The notes: generated from the letters alone by a model not told the origin. 64,000 nt of DNA from Alphaproteobacteria bacterium (GCA_020850755.1 JADZEB010000022.1:1-64000); one strand, 5' to 3'; shown: positions 1-9,139, counted from the first letter of the stretch. Numbers and translations: made by a program.

Positions 1-3000
1 CGCCCGCACCGCCATTGATCGTGTCGTTGCCGGCGCCGCCATAGATCACGTTGGCGAGCGCATTGCCGGTGAGCGCCGCATTGCCCGCGCCGATGAAGAA
101 CAGCCGCTCGACCTCGGACGGCAGGACGTAGGTCGCGAGCGTGGTCGAGACCACATCGATCGTGCCCTGGCCCGCCAGCTCGATCACCACGTCGCCGGCA
201 TCGTCGACCGTGTAGTTGTCGTTGCCGCCGCCGCCCGCCATCGTGTCCGCGCCCAGGCCGCCATTGATCGTGTCGTTGCTGGCCCCGCCGATGATCACAT
301 TGTTGCCGGCATTGCCGGTGAGCGTCGCGGCACCAACGCCGATGAAGGTCAGCCGCTCGACCTCGCTCGCCAGCACATAGGTGTTGAGCAGCGCGAACAC
401 GAGATCGTTCGCGCCCTGCCCCGCAGTCTCGGCCACGGTGTCGCCGGCATTGTCCACCGTGTAGGTGTCATCGCCCGCGCCGCCGATCATCTCGTCGGCC
501 CCGCCGCCGCCGTTGAGCTGGTCGTTGCCAAGCCCGCCGATCAGACGGTTGGCAGCGCCGTCGCCGGTCAGAACGTCGTTGAAGTCGGAGCCGCGCACGC
601 CCTCGATGTTGACGAGGGTATCCGTTCCGCCAACGCCATCGGTGCCCGATCCGCCGCCGAGATTGACGGTCACGCCCGATCCCGCGTTCTCGTAGCTGGC
701 GATGTCGAAACCGCCGCCACCATCGATCGAATCATTGCCGATATCGCCCGCGAACATGTTGTCCGCGGCGTTGCCGATCAGAACGTCAGCGAACTCCGAG
801 CCGTAGACATCCTCGATGCCGGTGAGCGTATCGGTGCCACCGAAGCTGTCGCGTGCCACACCGGTGGCGAGATTGACCGTCACGCCCGAGGCGCCGCCAT
901 CCTCGGAATAGACAACGGCATCGACACCGGCGCCGCCATCGATCATGTCGTTGCCTGCGCCGCCCAGGAAATAGTTGCGCGCGGCATTGCCGGTGAGCGT
1001 GTCGTTGAAGCTGCCGCCAAGCACGGCGATGACATCGACCAACGTGTCGGTGCCGCCCTCGCCATCGCTGGCAACGCCAAGGGCAAGGTTCGCGGTCACC
1101 GAGCCGGTCGCGTGCTCGTAGGAGACCGCGACGCGGTTCTGGCCGTTGGCGTTCACATGGCCGCGCAGCGTATCGTCGCCCCAGCGCCCGGCGATGAAGG
1201 TGAAGCTGTCATCGAGCTTGCTGTCGGCCGTGACCCCGGCCGCGGTAAGGCCGGTGAGATCGTCATCCTCGAGCGAGCCGATCAGGAACTCGATGCCGGC
1301 CAGCGTGTCGGTATCGCCGTAATTGTCCACCACGGTCGCCGTCACCAGGCTGCCGGTGACACCCACGAAGTTCTGGTCCACGCGCCGGTCGTAGCGGACC
1401 GTATCGAAGCCGGCCCCGCCATCGACCGTGTCGGCGCCGCTGCGAGGGACGAAGACATTGTCCTCCTCGTCGCCGATCAGGATGTCGTTGTAGTCGCTGG
1501 CGTGAACGCCCTCGATCGAGATCAGCGTGTCGGTGCTGCCGAAACCGTCGGTTGCCGTGCCGGTCCCGAGATTCACGGACACGCCGGTCGGCATGTTGAA
1601 CAGCGTGTAGTCGGCGACATCGTCGCCGCCCGCTCCGTCGAGCGTGTCGGCGCCGGCGCCACCGCGCAGCCGGTTGGCGTTGCCATCGCCGATCAGCGTG
1701 TCGTCGAATGCAGAGCCGAACACGTTCTCGATCGAGACCAGCGTGTCGGTGCCGCCGCTGCCATCGCTGGCGGTACCGAGGGCGAGATTGACCGATACCG
1801 GACCGGGCGCGCTGTTGTAGGCCGCCGTATCCACGCCGGCGCCGCCATTGATGAAGTCGTTGCCCTCCTCGCCGCGGAACTGGTTGTCGGCATCGTTGCC
1901 GCTCAGCGTATCGTCAAGCCGCGTGCCGCGAACGAAGGCGATCGAGACCAGCGTGTCCGTGCCGCCGAGGCCGTCCGTGGCGGTGCCGGTGGCCAGGTTC
2001 ACCACGACGCCGGAGGTGACCAGGCCGCTGTCGAAATCGGCCATCACCAGGTTGATGCCATAGGGATTGACATTGCCGACAAGCGTGTCGTTGCCGGCCT
2101 GGCCACGGACATAGGTAAGGTCGTTCAATCCGACATAGGTGTAGCCGGTCAGCACATCGTTGGCGGTCGAGCCGATCAGCATCTCGATCGAGGTGAGCGT
2201 ATCCGTGCTGCCCGAGGAATCGACCACGCTGCCATTGACGCTGTCGGGCGTCGGGCCGGCGAAGAGCTGGCCGGTAATGCCCACCGTCTCGGAATCGAAA
2301 TCGTAGGCGGCGACGTCGAAGCCGTTGCCGCCATCGATGCTGTCGGCACCGCCGCGGCCATAGAACAGGTTGCCGCCATTGTTGCCGATGAACACATCCG
2401 CCTGGTTGCCGCCGGATGCATCCTCGATCGAAACCAGCGTGTCGGTGCCGCCCAGCCCGTCGATCGCGAACCCGGAAGCCAGATCGACGGTGACCGAGCC
2501 GGTGGCGTTGTTGTAGTCGGCGCGGTCATTGCCCAGGCCGCCATCGATCACATCATTGCCGCCATTGCCGCGAATGCGATCGTCGAAGTTGGAGCCGGTC
2601 AGGCTGTCGCCAACCGTGCTGCCGCGCACGCGGTTGATGTTCACCAGATCGTCGGTGCCGATTCCTGTGCCGACAGCCGTGCCGGCGGCAAGATCCACGG
2701 TCACCGCGGTATTGACATTGCCGTAGTCGGCGGTCGTGCCGGTGCCGAAGAACGCCGCGATCAGCAGGTCATCGCCGAGCCCGCCACGCAGCAGCATGGT
2801 TCCGAAGCCGGACGTGCCGGTGAGCACGTCGTCGAACGATGTGCCGATCAGGCCCTCGATGTCGCCGACGGTGAAGGTCTCGGCATTGCCGTTGCCGTCA
2901 TTGGCGATCACGCCGGTGGTGAGATTGGCCTGGGCCGGGCCGGCGGCACCCGCGAACGAGATCCAGTCGAAGCCGCTGCCGCCCGAATAGGTGTCAATAC

Positions 3001-3172
3001 CCGTGCCGCCATTCAGCACGTCATCGCCATTGCCGCCATTCAGGATGTCGTTGCCGCCGAGGCCGTTCAGCGTGTCGTTGCCGTCCAGGCCGTTGATGGT
3101 GTCGTCCTCGCCGGGAAAGTTCGGATCGCCATTGAGGGTTTCGCTGCCGGCACCGCCATTGATGATGGCCAT
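1..3172 (-). CDS. RTX-type calcium-binding repeat protein (C-terminus off the window)
   Basis: A single open frame of 1057 codons runs from an ATG at 3172 to the left edge with no stop, so the true protein is larger. GGGGAAGG lies just upstream of the start. The N-terminus (MAIINGGAGSETLNG) has no signal peptide, as expected for type I secretion, where the signal would sit in the missing C-terminus. Glycine/aspartate nonapeptides of the RTX type (GGNGDDVLN, GGLGNDRAD and many more) alternate with longer modules ending in a motif like VNLATGTATDGLGGTDTL. The last roughly 200 visible residues switch to a module built around YVLASEVERLTFIG. RTX repeats bind calcium and fold after secretion. No enzymatic domain is visible, so adhesin, surface-layer or toxin roles cannot be separated. 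No secretion genes lie nearby. Confidence 0.9.
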   Translation of the reverse strand, partial: MAIINGGAGSETLNGDPNFPGEDDTINGLDGNDTLNGLGGNDILNGGNGDDVLNGGTGIDTYSGGSGFDWISFAGAAGPAQANLTTGVIANDGNGNAETFTVGDIEGLIGTSFDDVLTGTSGFGTMLLRGGLGDDLLIAAFFGTGTTADYGNVNTAVTVDLAAGTAVGTGIGTDDLVNINRVRGSTVGDSLTGSNFDDRIRGNGGNDVIDGGLGNDRADYNNATGSVTVDLASGFAIDGLGGTDTLVSIEDASGGNQADVFIGNNGGNLFYGRGGADSIDGGNGFDVAAYDFDSETVGITGQLFAGPTPDSVNGSVVDSSGSTDTLTSIEMLIGSTANDVLTGYTYVGLNDLTYVRGQAGNDTLVGNVNPYGINLVMADFDSGLVTSGVVVNLATGTATDGLGGTDTLVSIAFVRGTRLDDTLSGNDADNQFRGEEGNDFINGGAGVDTAAYNSAPGPVSVNLALGTASDGSGGTDTLVSIENVFGSAFDDTLIGDGNANRLRGGAGADTLDGAGGDDVADYTLFNMPTGVSVNLGTGTATDGFGSTDTLISIEGVHASDYNDILIGDEEDNVFVPRSGADTVDGGAGFDTVRYDRRVDQNFVGVTGSLVTATVVDNYGDTDTLAGIEFLIGSLEDDDLTGLTAAGVTADSKLDDSFTFIAGRWGDDTLRGHVNANGQNRVAVSYEHATGSVTANLALGVASDGEGGTDTLVDVIAVLGGSFNDTLTGNAARNYFLGGAGNDMIDGGAGVDAVVYSEDGGASGVTVNLATGVARDSFGGTDTLTGIEDVYGSEFADVLIGNAADNMFAGDIGNDSIDGGGGFDIASYENAGSGVTVNLGGGSGTDGVGGTDTLVNIEGVRGSDFNDVLTGDGAANRLIGGLGNDQLNGGGGADEMIGGAGDDTYTVDNAGDTVAETAGQGANDLVFALLNTYVLASEVERLTFIGVGAATLTGNAGNNVIIGGASNDTINGGLGADTMAGGGGNDNYTVDDAGDVVIELAGQGTIDVVSTTLATYVLPSEVERLFFIGAGNAALTGNALANVIYGGAGNDTINGGAG

Positions 3173-3248
3173 GATCGCCTTCCCCTGCCGCGCATTCGCG
3201 CCAAATTGAATGAGCCGATTGACAAAAAGTTTAGCAAGTAGCGCTGAT

Positions 3249-3267
3249 TGGAACAATCATTGTGCCA
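3249..3267. promoter_or_regulatory. operator-like palindrome upstream of the RTX gene
   Basis: TGGAACAAT-C-ATTGTGCCA is a 19-bp inverted repeat with 8 of 9 arm positions paired. It sits about 77 bp upstream of the RTX start, in an AT-rich island (about 3195-3275) that stands out from the GC-rich surroundings. This is the expected position for a promoter and a dimeric repressor or activator site. The regulator is unknown. Read on the minus strand it also resembles a sigma-54 site (TGGCAC-N5-TTGTT), but the essential -12 GC is GT. Confidence 0.35.
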
Positions 3268-3363
3268 GCGAGCGCCACTCGCACGCCTTCTGCCGCCACC
3301 AGGCGCGTCGCGATGCAGCACGGCCGGCGCAATGCGCCCGCCGGCCATGCGCGGGACGGTTGA

Positions 3364-3437
3364 ACAGGAAGGCCGATCTTCGCCCCGAAGCGTCGGCGGG
3401 ACCTTCCTGTTGCTCGGGCCGGGTCTCAGACCCGGCC
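3364..3437 (-). terminator. paired hairpins at the end of pcaF
   Basis: GGCCGGGTCT-c-AGACCCGGCC (3417-3437) overlaps the thiolase stop codon. It is followed on the minus strand by a second stem, ACAGGAAGG/CCTTCCTGT (3364-3410). There is no clear U-tract, so this could be a weak or factor-dependent terminator or a 3' stabilising structure. Confidence 0.4.
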
Positions 3438-4628
3438 GAGGGCGATGGCGATGCCCTGGCCCACGCCGATGCACATGGTGGCAAGCGCGAGCTTGCCGCC
3501 CTTGAGCTGCATCTCGAGCGCGGCGGTGCCGGTGATGCGCGTGCCCGAGGCGCCGAGCGGATGGCCGAGCGCGATCGCCCCGCCATTCGGGTTCGCATGC
3601 GGCGCATCGTCCGGAATGCCAAGCTCGCGCAGCGTGGCGATTCCTTGGCTCGCGAACGCCTCGTTCAGCTCGATCACGTCGAAATCGGCGGGCTTGACGC
3701 CAAGCCGCGCGCAAAGCTTCTTCGAGGCGGGCGCCGGGCCGATGCCCATCACGCGCGGGGCAACGCCGGCGGTGGCGCCACCCAGAACGCGCGCGATCGG
3801 GGTCAGGCCGAAGCGCCTCGCCGCCGCCTCCGACGCCACGATCAGCGCGGCCGAGCCGTCATTGACGCCCGAGGCGTTGCCGGCCGTGACCGTGCCGTTC
3901 TTGCGGAACAGGGCAGGCAACTTGGCCAGCGCCTCGAGCGTGGTCGAGGGGCGCGGATGCTCGTCCGCCGTCACCAGCACCGGATCGCCCTTGCGCTGCG
4001 GGATCGCCACCGGGACGATCTCCTTGGCCAGCCGCCCCGAGGCCTGCGCCGCGCCCGCGCGCTGCTGCGAGCGGACGGCGAAGGCGTCCTGGTCGGCGCG
4101 CGCGATCTGGTAGTCCTCGGCGACGTTCTCGGCCGTCTCCGGCATGGAATCGACGCCGTATTTCTCGCGCATCTTGGGGTTGATGAAGCGCCAGCCGATG
4201 GTCGTGTCCTCGATCGACATGGAGCGCGAGAAGGCGCTGTCGGCCTTGGGGATGACGAAGGGCGCGCGCGACATGCTTTCGACGCCGCCGGCGATGTAGA
4301 ACTCGCCCTCGCCGGCCTTGATCGCGCGCGCGGCCATGATGATCGCCTCCATGCCCGAACCGCACAGACGGTTGACGGTGGCGCCCGGCACCGTCTCCGG
4401 CATGCCGGCGAGCAGGAGCGACATGCGCGCGACGTTGCGGTTGTCCTCACCCGCCTGGTTGGCGCAGCCATAGATCACATCGTCGAGCGCGGCCCAGTCG
4501 CACTTCTGGTTGCGCGCCATCAGCGCCTTGAGCGGCACGGCGCCGAGATCGTCCGGCCGCACCGAGGAGAGCGAGCCGGCGAAGCGGCCGATCGGCGTGC
4601 GCACATAGTCGCAGATGAAGGCATCCAT
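3426..4628 (-). CDS. pcaF: 3-oxoadipyl-CoA/3-oxo-5,6-dehydrosuberyl-CoA-type thiolase
   Basis: This is a 400-residue thiolase, the usual length for the family. It would cleave beta-ketoadipyl-CoA to acetyl-CoA and succinyl-CoA, the last step of the beta-ketoadipate pathway. The nucleophilic Cys89 lies in NRLCGSG, His356 in GHPLGASG and Cys386 in CIGVGQG. GGVESMSRAPFV is typical of the PcaF subgroup. The ATG at 4628 was chosen over an upstream in-frame extension because GAGGAG precedes it and the protein then aligns with the family N-terminus (MDAFICDYVRTPIGRF). It lies 137 bp downstream of pobA on the same strand, which supports the aromatic role. A general acetyl-CoA acetyltransferase is the alternative. 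Confidence 0.88.
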   Translation of the reverse strand: MDAFICDYVRTPIGRFAGSLSSVRPDDLGAVPLKALMARNQKCDWAALDDVIYGCANQAGEDNRNVARMSLLLAGMPETVPGATVNRLCGSGMEAIIMAARAIKAGEGEFYIAGGVESMSRAPFVIPKADSAFSRSMSIEDTTIGWRFINPKMREKYGVDSMPETAENVAEDYQIARADQDAFAVRSQQRAGAAQASGRLAKEIVPVAIPQRKGDPVLVTADEHPRPSTTLEALAKLPALFRKNGTVTAGNASGVNDGSAALIVASEAAARRFGLTPIARVLGGATAGVAPRVMGIGPAPASKKLCARLGVKPADFDVIELNEAFASQGIATLRELGIPDDAPHANPNGGAIALGHPLGASGTRITGTAALEMQLKGGKLALATMCIGVGQGIAIALGRV

Positions 4629-4765
4629 GATCGCGATCTCCTCGGTTCGGAACAGCGGTCCGTTTCCAGCGCGGGGGCGCCGTGCGGCTGGCGCCAAGAT
4701 TGGCACAGGGCGCGCGGCCGCGCGATCCCCCGCGCGCGACCGGACATGCCGGCCAGGGACCGCCT

Positions 4766-5935
4766 CTAGAAGGGCAGGCCGACATAATTCTCGGCCAGCG
4801 CGGTTGCCGCCGCGCGCGAGCCTGCGATGTAATCCAGCTCGGCAAGCTGCATCTGCTCCTCGAAGCTGCCTTCGGGATGGAGCCTGTGCATCAGCCCGGT
4901 GAGCCACCAGGAGAAGCGCTCGGCCTTCCACACCCGCGCCAGGGCGCGCTCGGAATAGCAGTCGAGCTCCTCCTCCCGGCCCTCGCGGTAGAAGGCCGCC
5001 AGCGCGCGGGCGAGATAGTGCACGTCCGAGGCGGCGAGGTTCAGCCCCTTGGCGCCGGTCGGTGGCACGATGTGCGCGGCATCGCCGGCCAGGAACAGCC
5101 GGCCGTGGCGCATCGGCGCGGCGACGAAGCTGCGCAAGGGTGCGACGCTCTTCTCGATCGCGGGGCCGGTCCGCATGCACGCCGCCGCTTCCGGCCCCAG
5201 CCGGCGCTTGAGCTCGTCCCACAGCCGCTGGTCCGGCCAGTCGGACGGGTCGGTATCAGGCGCGCACTGGATGTAGTAGCGGCTGCGCGTGGGCGAGCGC
5301 ATCGAGGCGAGCGCGAAGCCGCGCTCGTGGCGCGCATAGATCAGCTCGTGCGAGACCGGCGGCACATCGGCCAGGATGCCGAGCCAGCCGAACGGATAGA
5401 CACGCTCGTAGCTGCGCAGCAGGGCCGGCGGAATGGCGGCGCGGCTGACGCCGTGATGGCCGTCGCAGCCGGCGATGAAGTCGCAATCGAGCCGCTGCGC
5501 GCTTCCCTGGTGGACGAAGGCGAGGTGCGGGCGCCCATCGGCCAGGCCGCCGGGCGCCACGCCCTCGGCCTCGAACAGGATCGGCAGGCCCTGGGCCAGG
5601 CGCAGCGCGATCAGGTCCTTGGTGATCTCGGTCTGGCCATAGACCACCACTGCCTTGCCGGTGAGGTCGCGGAAATCGACGCGATGGCGCCGCCCGGCGA
5701 AGGCGAAGGTCGCACCCTCATGCACCAGCCCTTCGGCATGCAGGCGCGCGGCCGCGCCCACCTCCTCCAGCAGCGCCACCGTGCCCTGTTCCAGCACGCC
5801 GGCGCGGATGCGCGCCTCGACATGGTCGCGGCTGCGCGCCTCCAGGATCACGCTCTCGATGCCCCGGCGCGCCAGCAGGTGCGAGAGCAGCAGCCCCGCC
5901 GGCCCCGCGCCGATGATGCCAACCTGCGTGCGCAT
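4766..5935 (-). CDS. pobA: 4-hydroxybenzoate 3-monooxygenase
   Basis: This is a 389-residue FAD-dependent hydroxylase close to the classical PobA length. It converts 4-hydroxybenzoate to protocatechuate with NADPH and oxygen. The N-terminal dinucleotide-binding motif GAGPAG is at about residues 8-13, followed by the ARIRAGVLE segment characteristic of PobA. A CDGHHGVSR segment (about residue 155) and GDAAHIVPPTGAKGLN (about residue 285) complete the flavin site. It lies 20 bp downstream of a TRAP large subunit and upstream of pcaF, all on the minus strand. The protocatechuate ring-cleavage genes are not in the window. No PobR-type regulator is adjacent. Confidence 0.93.
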   Translation of the reverse strand: MRTQVGIIGAGPAGLLLSHLLARRGIESVILEARSRDHVEARIRAGVLEQGTVALLEEVGAAARLHAEGLVHEGATFAFAGRRHRVDFRDLTGKAVVVYGQTEITKDLIALRLAQGLPILFEAEGVAPGGLADGRPHLAFVHQGSAQRLDCDFIAGCDGHHGVSRAAIPPALLRSYERVYPFGWLGILADVPPVSHELIYARHERGFALASMRSPTRSRYYIQCAPDTDPSDWPDQRLWDELKRRLGPEAAACMRTGPAIEKSVAPLRSFVAAPMRHGRLFLAGDAAHIVPPTGAKGLNLAASDVHYLARALAAFYREGREEELDCYSERALARVWKAERFSWWLTGLMHRLHPEGSFEEQMQLAELDYIAGSRAAATALAENYVGLPF

Positions 5936-5955
5936 GGGACTTCGGCGCCTCCTCC

Positions 5956-7275
5956 TCAGGACAGCAGGCGGACCAGGCCGAGCGACAGCGCCGGGAACGC
6001 CACCACCAGCGCCAGGCGCAGAAGGTCGGCCAGCAGGAAGGGCAGCACCGCGGCATAGATGCGCGGCATCGGCACGTCGCGGGCGAGCGAAGCGACCACG
6101 AACACGTTGAGCCCGATCGGCGGCGCGGCGAGCCCGATGCCGACCACGATCAGCACCTGGATGCCGAACCAGATCGCCACCTCCTCGGCCGGCATGCCGA
6201 AATCGAGCGCGGTGACGATCGGGAAGAAGATCGGCAGCGTCAGCAGCAGCATGGCAAGCTCGTCCATCACCGCGCCGAGCAGGATGTAGAACAGCAGGAA
6301 CCCCACCACCACCGCATGGGGCGGGATGCGCAAGCCCGCGATCCATTCCGCCGCCACCGTGGCGACCTGCGACAGCGCCAGGAAGGCGCTGAACACCTCC
6401 GAGCCGAGCAGGATGATGAAGATCATCGCCGTCGTCTCGGCGGTCTGGCGCAGGCTGGTAAGGATGTCGTGCAGCCCGAGCGCGCGCTGCGCGAGCCCGA
6501 GCGCGAGCATGGCGATCGCGCCCACGCTCGCCCCTTCGGTCGGTGTGAACACGCCGCCATAGATGCCGGCGATGACGATGAAGGACACCAGCGCCACCGG
6601 CCAGACTGCGCCCAGGAGGCGCAGCCGCTCGGCGCGCGAGGCTTCCGCCAGCGCGGGCGCGATCGCAGGGTGCCGGCGCACGACCAGCACGATGGTTGCG
6701 ATGTAGAACAGGGCCGCCAGCAGGCCGGGGATCAGGGCGGCCATGAACAGCTTGGCGATGTTCTGCTCGGTCGAGATGGCATAGACCACCAGCACGACCG
6801 ATGGCGGGATCAGGATGCCGAGCGTGCCGCCCACCGCCACCGTGCCGGTGGCGAAGGCGGGGTCGTAGTCGTAGCGGCGCAATTCGGGCAGCGCGGTGCG
6901 CGCGAAGGTGGCTGTGGTGGCGACAGAGGAGCCGCAGATCGCACCGAACCCCGCGCAGGCGCCGATCAGCGCCATCGCCAGGCCTCCGCGCCGATGGCCG
7001 AGCCAGGCGGCCGCGGCGCGGAACAGCGCGGTCGAGAGGCCCGAGCGTTCGGCGAACGCGCCCATCAGGATGAACAGCGGGATCACCGACAGCGTGTAGT
7101 TAGCGAACTGGTGGTAGCTGTTGGTCTTCATGTAGGCGGTGAAGGCCTGCCAGCTCGACAGGTGGATATAGCCCGCCGCCCCGGTCAGCAGCACGGCGAG
7201 CCCGACATGCATGCGCGCCGCGATCAAGAGCAGCATGACGGCGAAGCCGAGCAGGGCGATGGCGGGTTCGCTCAT
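5956..7275 (-). CDS. TRAP transporter large permease (DctM family)
   Basis: This is a 439-residue, highly hydrophobic 12-TM-type subunit that forms the solute/sodium pathway of a tripartite ATP-independent periplasmic transporter. Family signatures include a GICGSSVATTATF-like loop (seen as GFGAICGSSVATTATF), GTLGILIPPSVVLVVYA and the C-terminal GLAAPPIGLNVFV. The start codon at 7275 overlaps the stop of the small subunit (ATGA), so the two are translationally coupled. The substrate is unknown from sequence. The position just before pobA/pcaF suggests an aromatic or other carboxylate. Confidence 0.92.
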   Translation of the reverse strand: MSEPAIALLGFAVMLLLIAARMHVGLAVLLTGAAGYIHLSSWQAFTAYMKTNSYHQFANYTLSVIPLFILMGAFAERSGLSTALFRAAAAWLGHRRGGLAMALIGACAGFGAICGSSVATTATFARTALPELRRYDYDPAFATGTVAVGGTLGILIPPSVVLVVYAISTEQNIAKLFMAALIPGLLAALFYIATIVLVVRRHPAIAPALAEASRAERLRLLGAVWPVALVSFIVIAGIYGGVFTPTEGASVGAIAMLALGLAQRALGLHDILTSLRQTAETTAMIFIILLGSEVFSAFLALSQVATVAAEWIAGLRIPPHAVVVGFLLFYILLGAVMDELAMLLLTLPIFFPIVTALDFGMPAEEVAIWFGIQVLIVVGIGLAAPPIGLNVFVVASLARDVPMPRIYAAVLPFLLADLLRLALVVAFPALSLGLVRLLS

Positions 7276-7769
7276 GCCGGCGGCGCTTGCCGCGGTTGCG
7301 GCGGCGGGTCGCGGCGGCGACGCAGGAGCGTGATCCCGCTCCAGGCCGCGACCACGGCCAGGAACGCCATCAGGGCGGTTGCGATCGCGAAGGCCGGCCA
7401 GAGCGGCAATTGCAGCACCATGGTGCTGGTGCCGTTCGCCATGTTCTCGCGCACGCCGGCGATCATGCACCAGGCGATCACGCCGATCGCCCCGGCATAG
7501 ACCAGGTCCCAGGCGCCATCGATCACGCGCCGCGCGCGCAGCGGCAGGCGCGCGGTGAAGCTGTCGACGATGATGTTGCCGCGGCGCGCCTGGCAGAAGG
7601 GCAGGAAGGCGAAGACGGCGATCGCCGTGCCCATCTGCACGAACTCGAAGTCGCCCGGGATCGGCTGGCCCGCTAGCCAGCGCAGCAGCACGCTCGTGCC
7701 GACCATGGCGCCGATCGCCAGCACGACCAGCCCGCCCAGGACGGCGATGAAGCCGGCAAGCCGGGTCAC
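7272..7769 (-). CDS. TRAP transporter small permease (DctQ family)
   Basis: This is a four-helix inner-membrane protein of about 165 residues. It connects the binding protein to the large subunit. The segments LAGFIAVLGGLVVLAIGAM, AIAVFAFLPF, GAIGVIAWCMIAG and FAIATALMAFLAVVAAW are membrane-like. I chose the GTG at 7769 (VTRLAGF), preceded by a G-rich stretch. An in-frame GTG at 7823 would add 18 basic residues and cannot be excluded. The stop overlaps the DctM start by four bases. Confidence 0.85.
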   Translation of the reverse strand: MTRLAGFIAVLGGLVVLAIGAMVGTSVLLRWLAGQPIPGDFEFVQMGTAIAVFAFLPFCQARRGNIIVDSFTARLPLRARRVIDGAWDLVYAGAIGVIAWCMIAGVRENMANGTSTMVLQLPLWPAFAIATALMAFLAVVAAWSGITLLRRRRDPPPQPRQAPPA

Positions 7770-7844
7770 ACGCCCGGCCCCCTGCTCCGTCCCGCAATCA
7801 CGGTCGCGACCGTGCCGGCGCACGCCAACCGCTATCGCACGCCC

Positions 7845-8891
7845 TCACGCTGCCTCGTATCTGGCGATCATGGCGCGGACATCGGCGAGCAGCGCCTCGC
7901 CATCGAGGTTGCGCCCGCGCATCGCCGCGAGCCAGCCGGCATGGACGGGCGCGACCGCCGCCTGCCAGGCCGCCTTGTCCGCCTCGGGCAGAGTGGTGAT
8001 CGTGTTGCCGCGCCCGAGCACCATCTGCCGGATCTCGGCCCCGGCCGCGTCCCACACCCGCCCCGCCTCGGCCGAGAGTGGCGCGCCGATGGTGGCATCG
8101 AAGGCGGATCTGAGGTCGGCCGGCAGGGCGTTGTAGCGGGCCGGGTTCATCGCCAGAACGAAGGTGGAGGAGTAGAAGGTCGGCGCGCCGGGAATCTCGG
8201 TGTGGTGGCGCACCAGCTCGTGCACGCGCACCGCCGGCACCACCTCCCAGGGGATGACGGCACCATCGAGCGCGCCCTGCGCCAGGGCCTCGGGCACCTG
8301 CGGCACCGGCATGCCGATCGCGGCGATGCCCACCGCGCGCATCGCCTCGCCGGCAAGCCGTGTCGGGAAGCGCAGCTTCATCCCGCGCAGATCCTCGAGC
8401 TTCTGGACCGGGCGCTTGGTGTGGATCACGCCATGATCATGCGCCCAGAAGGCGAGCACCTTCACCTCGCGCATCTCCGCGCGCATGTGCTTCTCGGCGA
8501 ACTCCCAGGCGGCGCGGGAGTTGGGCCCGGCGCGGCGCGAGGCGACGACGGGAAGCTCCAGCGTCTCCGAGATCGGGAAACGGCCCGGCGTGTAGCCGGG
8601 CAACGTCCAGATGATGTCGGCAACGCCGTCGCGCGCCTGGTCGTAGAGCTGCGGCGGCGTGCCGCCAAGCTGCATCGAGGGGAATATCTGGATGCGCAGC
8701 CGCCCGCCGGTGGCATCCGCCACTTTCTGCGCCCAGGGCTGGAACAGCAGCCGGTGCGCGGTCGCGACCGGCGGCAGGAAATGGTGCAGGCGCAGCGTCA
8801 CCGTCGCCTGCGCGCCGGCCGGGCGCACGAACGGCGCCGCCAGCGCCGACGCACCCATTACCGATAGAACCCGCCGTCGCGTGACCGTCAT
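7845..8891 (-). CDS. TRAP transporter substrate-binding protein (DctP family)
   Basis: This is a 348-residue periplasmic receptor, first gene of the P-Q-M-pobA-pcaF run. The N-terminus MTVTRRRVLSVMGASALAA followed by a cleavage region ending PAGAQA looks like a Sec/Tat signal peptide. Downstream, LRLHHFLPP, LRIQIFPSMQLGG and the carboxylate-binding region around MKLRFPTRLAGEAMRAVG fit the DctP fold. The ATG at 8891 has AGGGGAGG upstream. An in-frame start at 8936 would only add residues ahead of the signal peptide. The ligand is inferred from the neighbours to be an aromatic acid such as 4-hydroxybenzoate; this is untested. Confidence 0.9.
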   Translation of the reverse strand: MTVTRRRVLSVMGASALAAPFVRPAGAQATVTLRLHHFLPPVATAHRLLFQPWAQKVADATGGRLRIQIFPSMQLGGTPPQLYDQARDGVADIIWTLPGYTPGRFPISETLELPVVASRRAGPNSRAAWEFAEKHMRAEMREVKVLAFWAHDHGVIHTKRPVQKLEDLRGMKLRFPTRLAGEAMRAVGIAAIGMPVPQVPEALAQGALDGAVIPWEVVPAVRVHELVRHHTEIPGAPTFYSSTFVLAMNPARYNALPADLRSAFDATIGAPLSAEAGRVWDAAGAEIRQMVLGRGNTITTLPEADKAAWQAAVAPVHAGWLAAMRGRNLDGEALLADVRAMIARYEAA

Positions 8892-9139
8892 GGCCAGCCT
8901 CCCCTGCTTGCGTTTGCGTCCCACATCGCGGCGCATCCGGCCCCTTCTCCGGCAGGACGTTCGCGTGCGCCGTGCTTGCCGGGACGCATCCTAGGCGAAG
9001 CCCGCCTGGCATTGAAGCGCGATGAAGTGCGTGACAAACGCCTTCACCCGTTGCCCGACGCGGAATCGCGCCGCTACGTTTCGGGCTTCATCCCGCGGCC
9101 CCTCGGGGCGGCATCATTTTCAGCGAGAGACATCCGACC

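Noticed and set aside
1112-3241. 709-residue plus-strand open frame
   Set aside because: It is exactly antisense to the RTX gene. Its Ala/Val/Gly/Arg-rich translation is the usual shadow of Gly/Asp-rich codons in GC-rich DNA.
3252-3267. sigma-54 promoter upstream of the RTX gene
   Set aside because: The -24 GG is present but the invariant -12 GC is GT, and the same bases are better explained as a symmetrical palindrome.
4629-5222. N-terminal extension of pcaF to a 598-residue protein
   Set aside because: The added part overlaps pobA in another frame, and the ATG at 4628 has a good ribosome site and matches the thiolase N-terminus.
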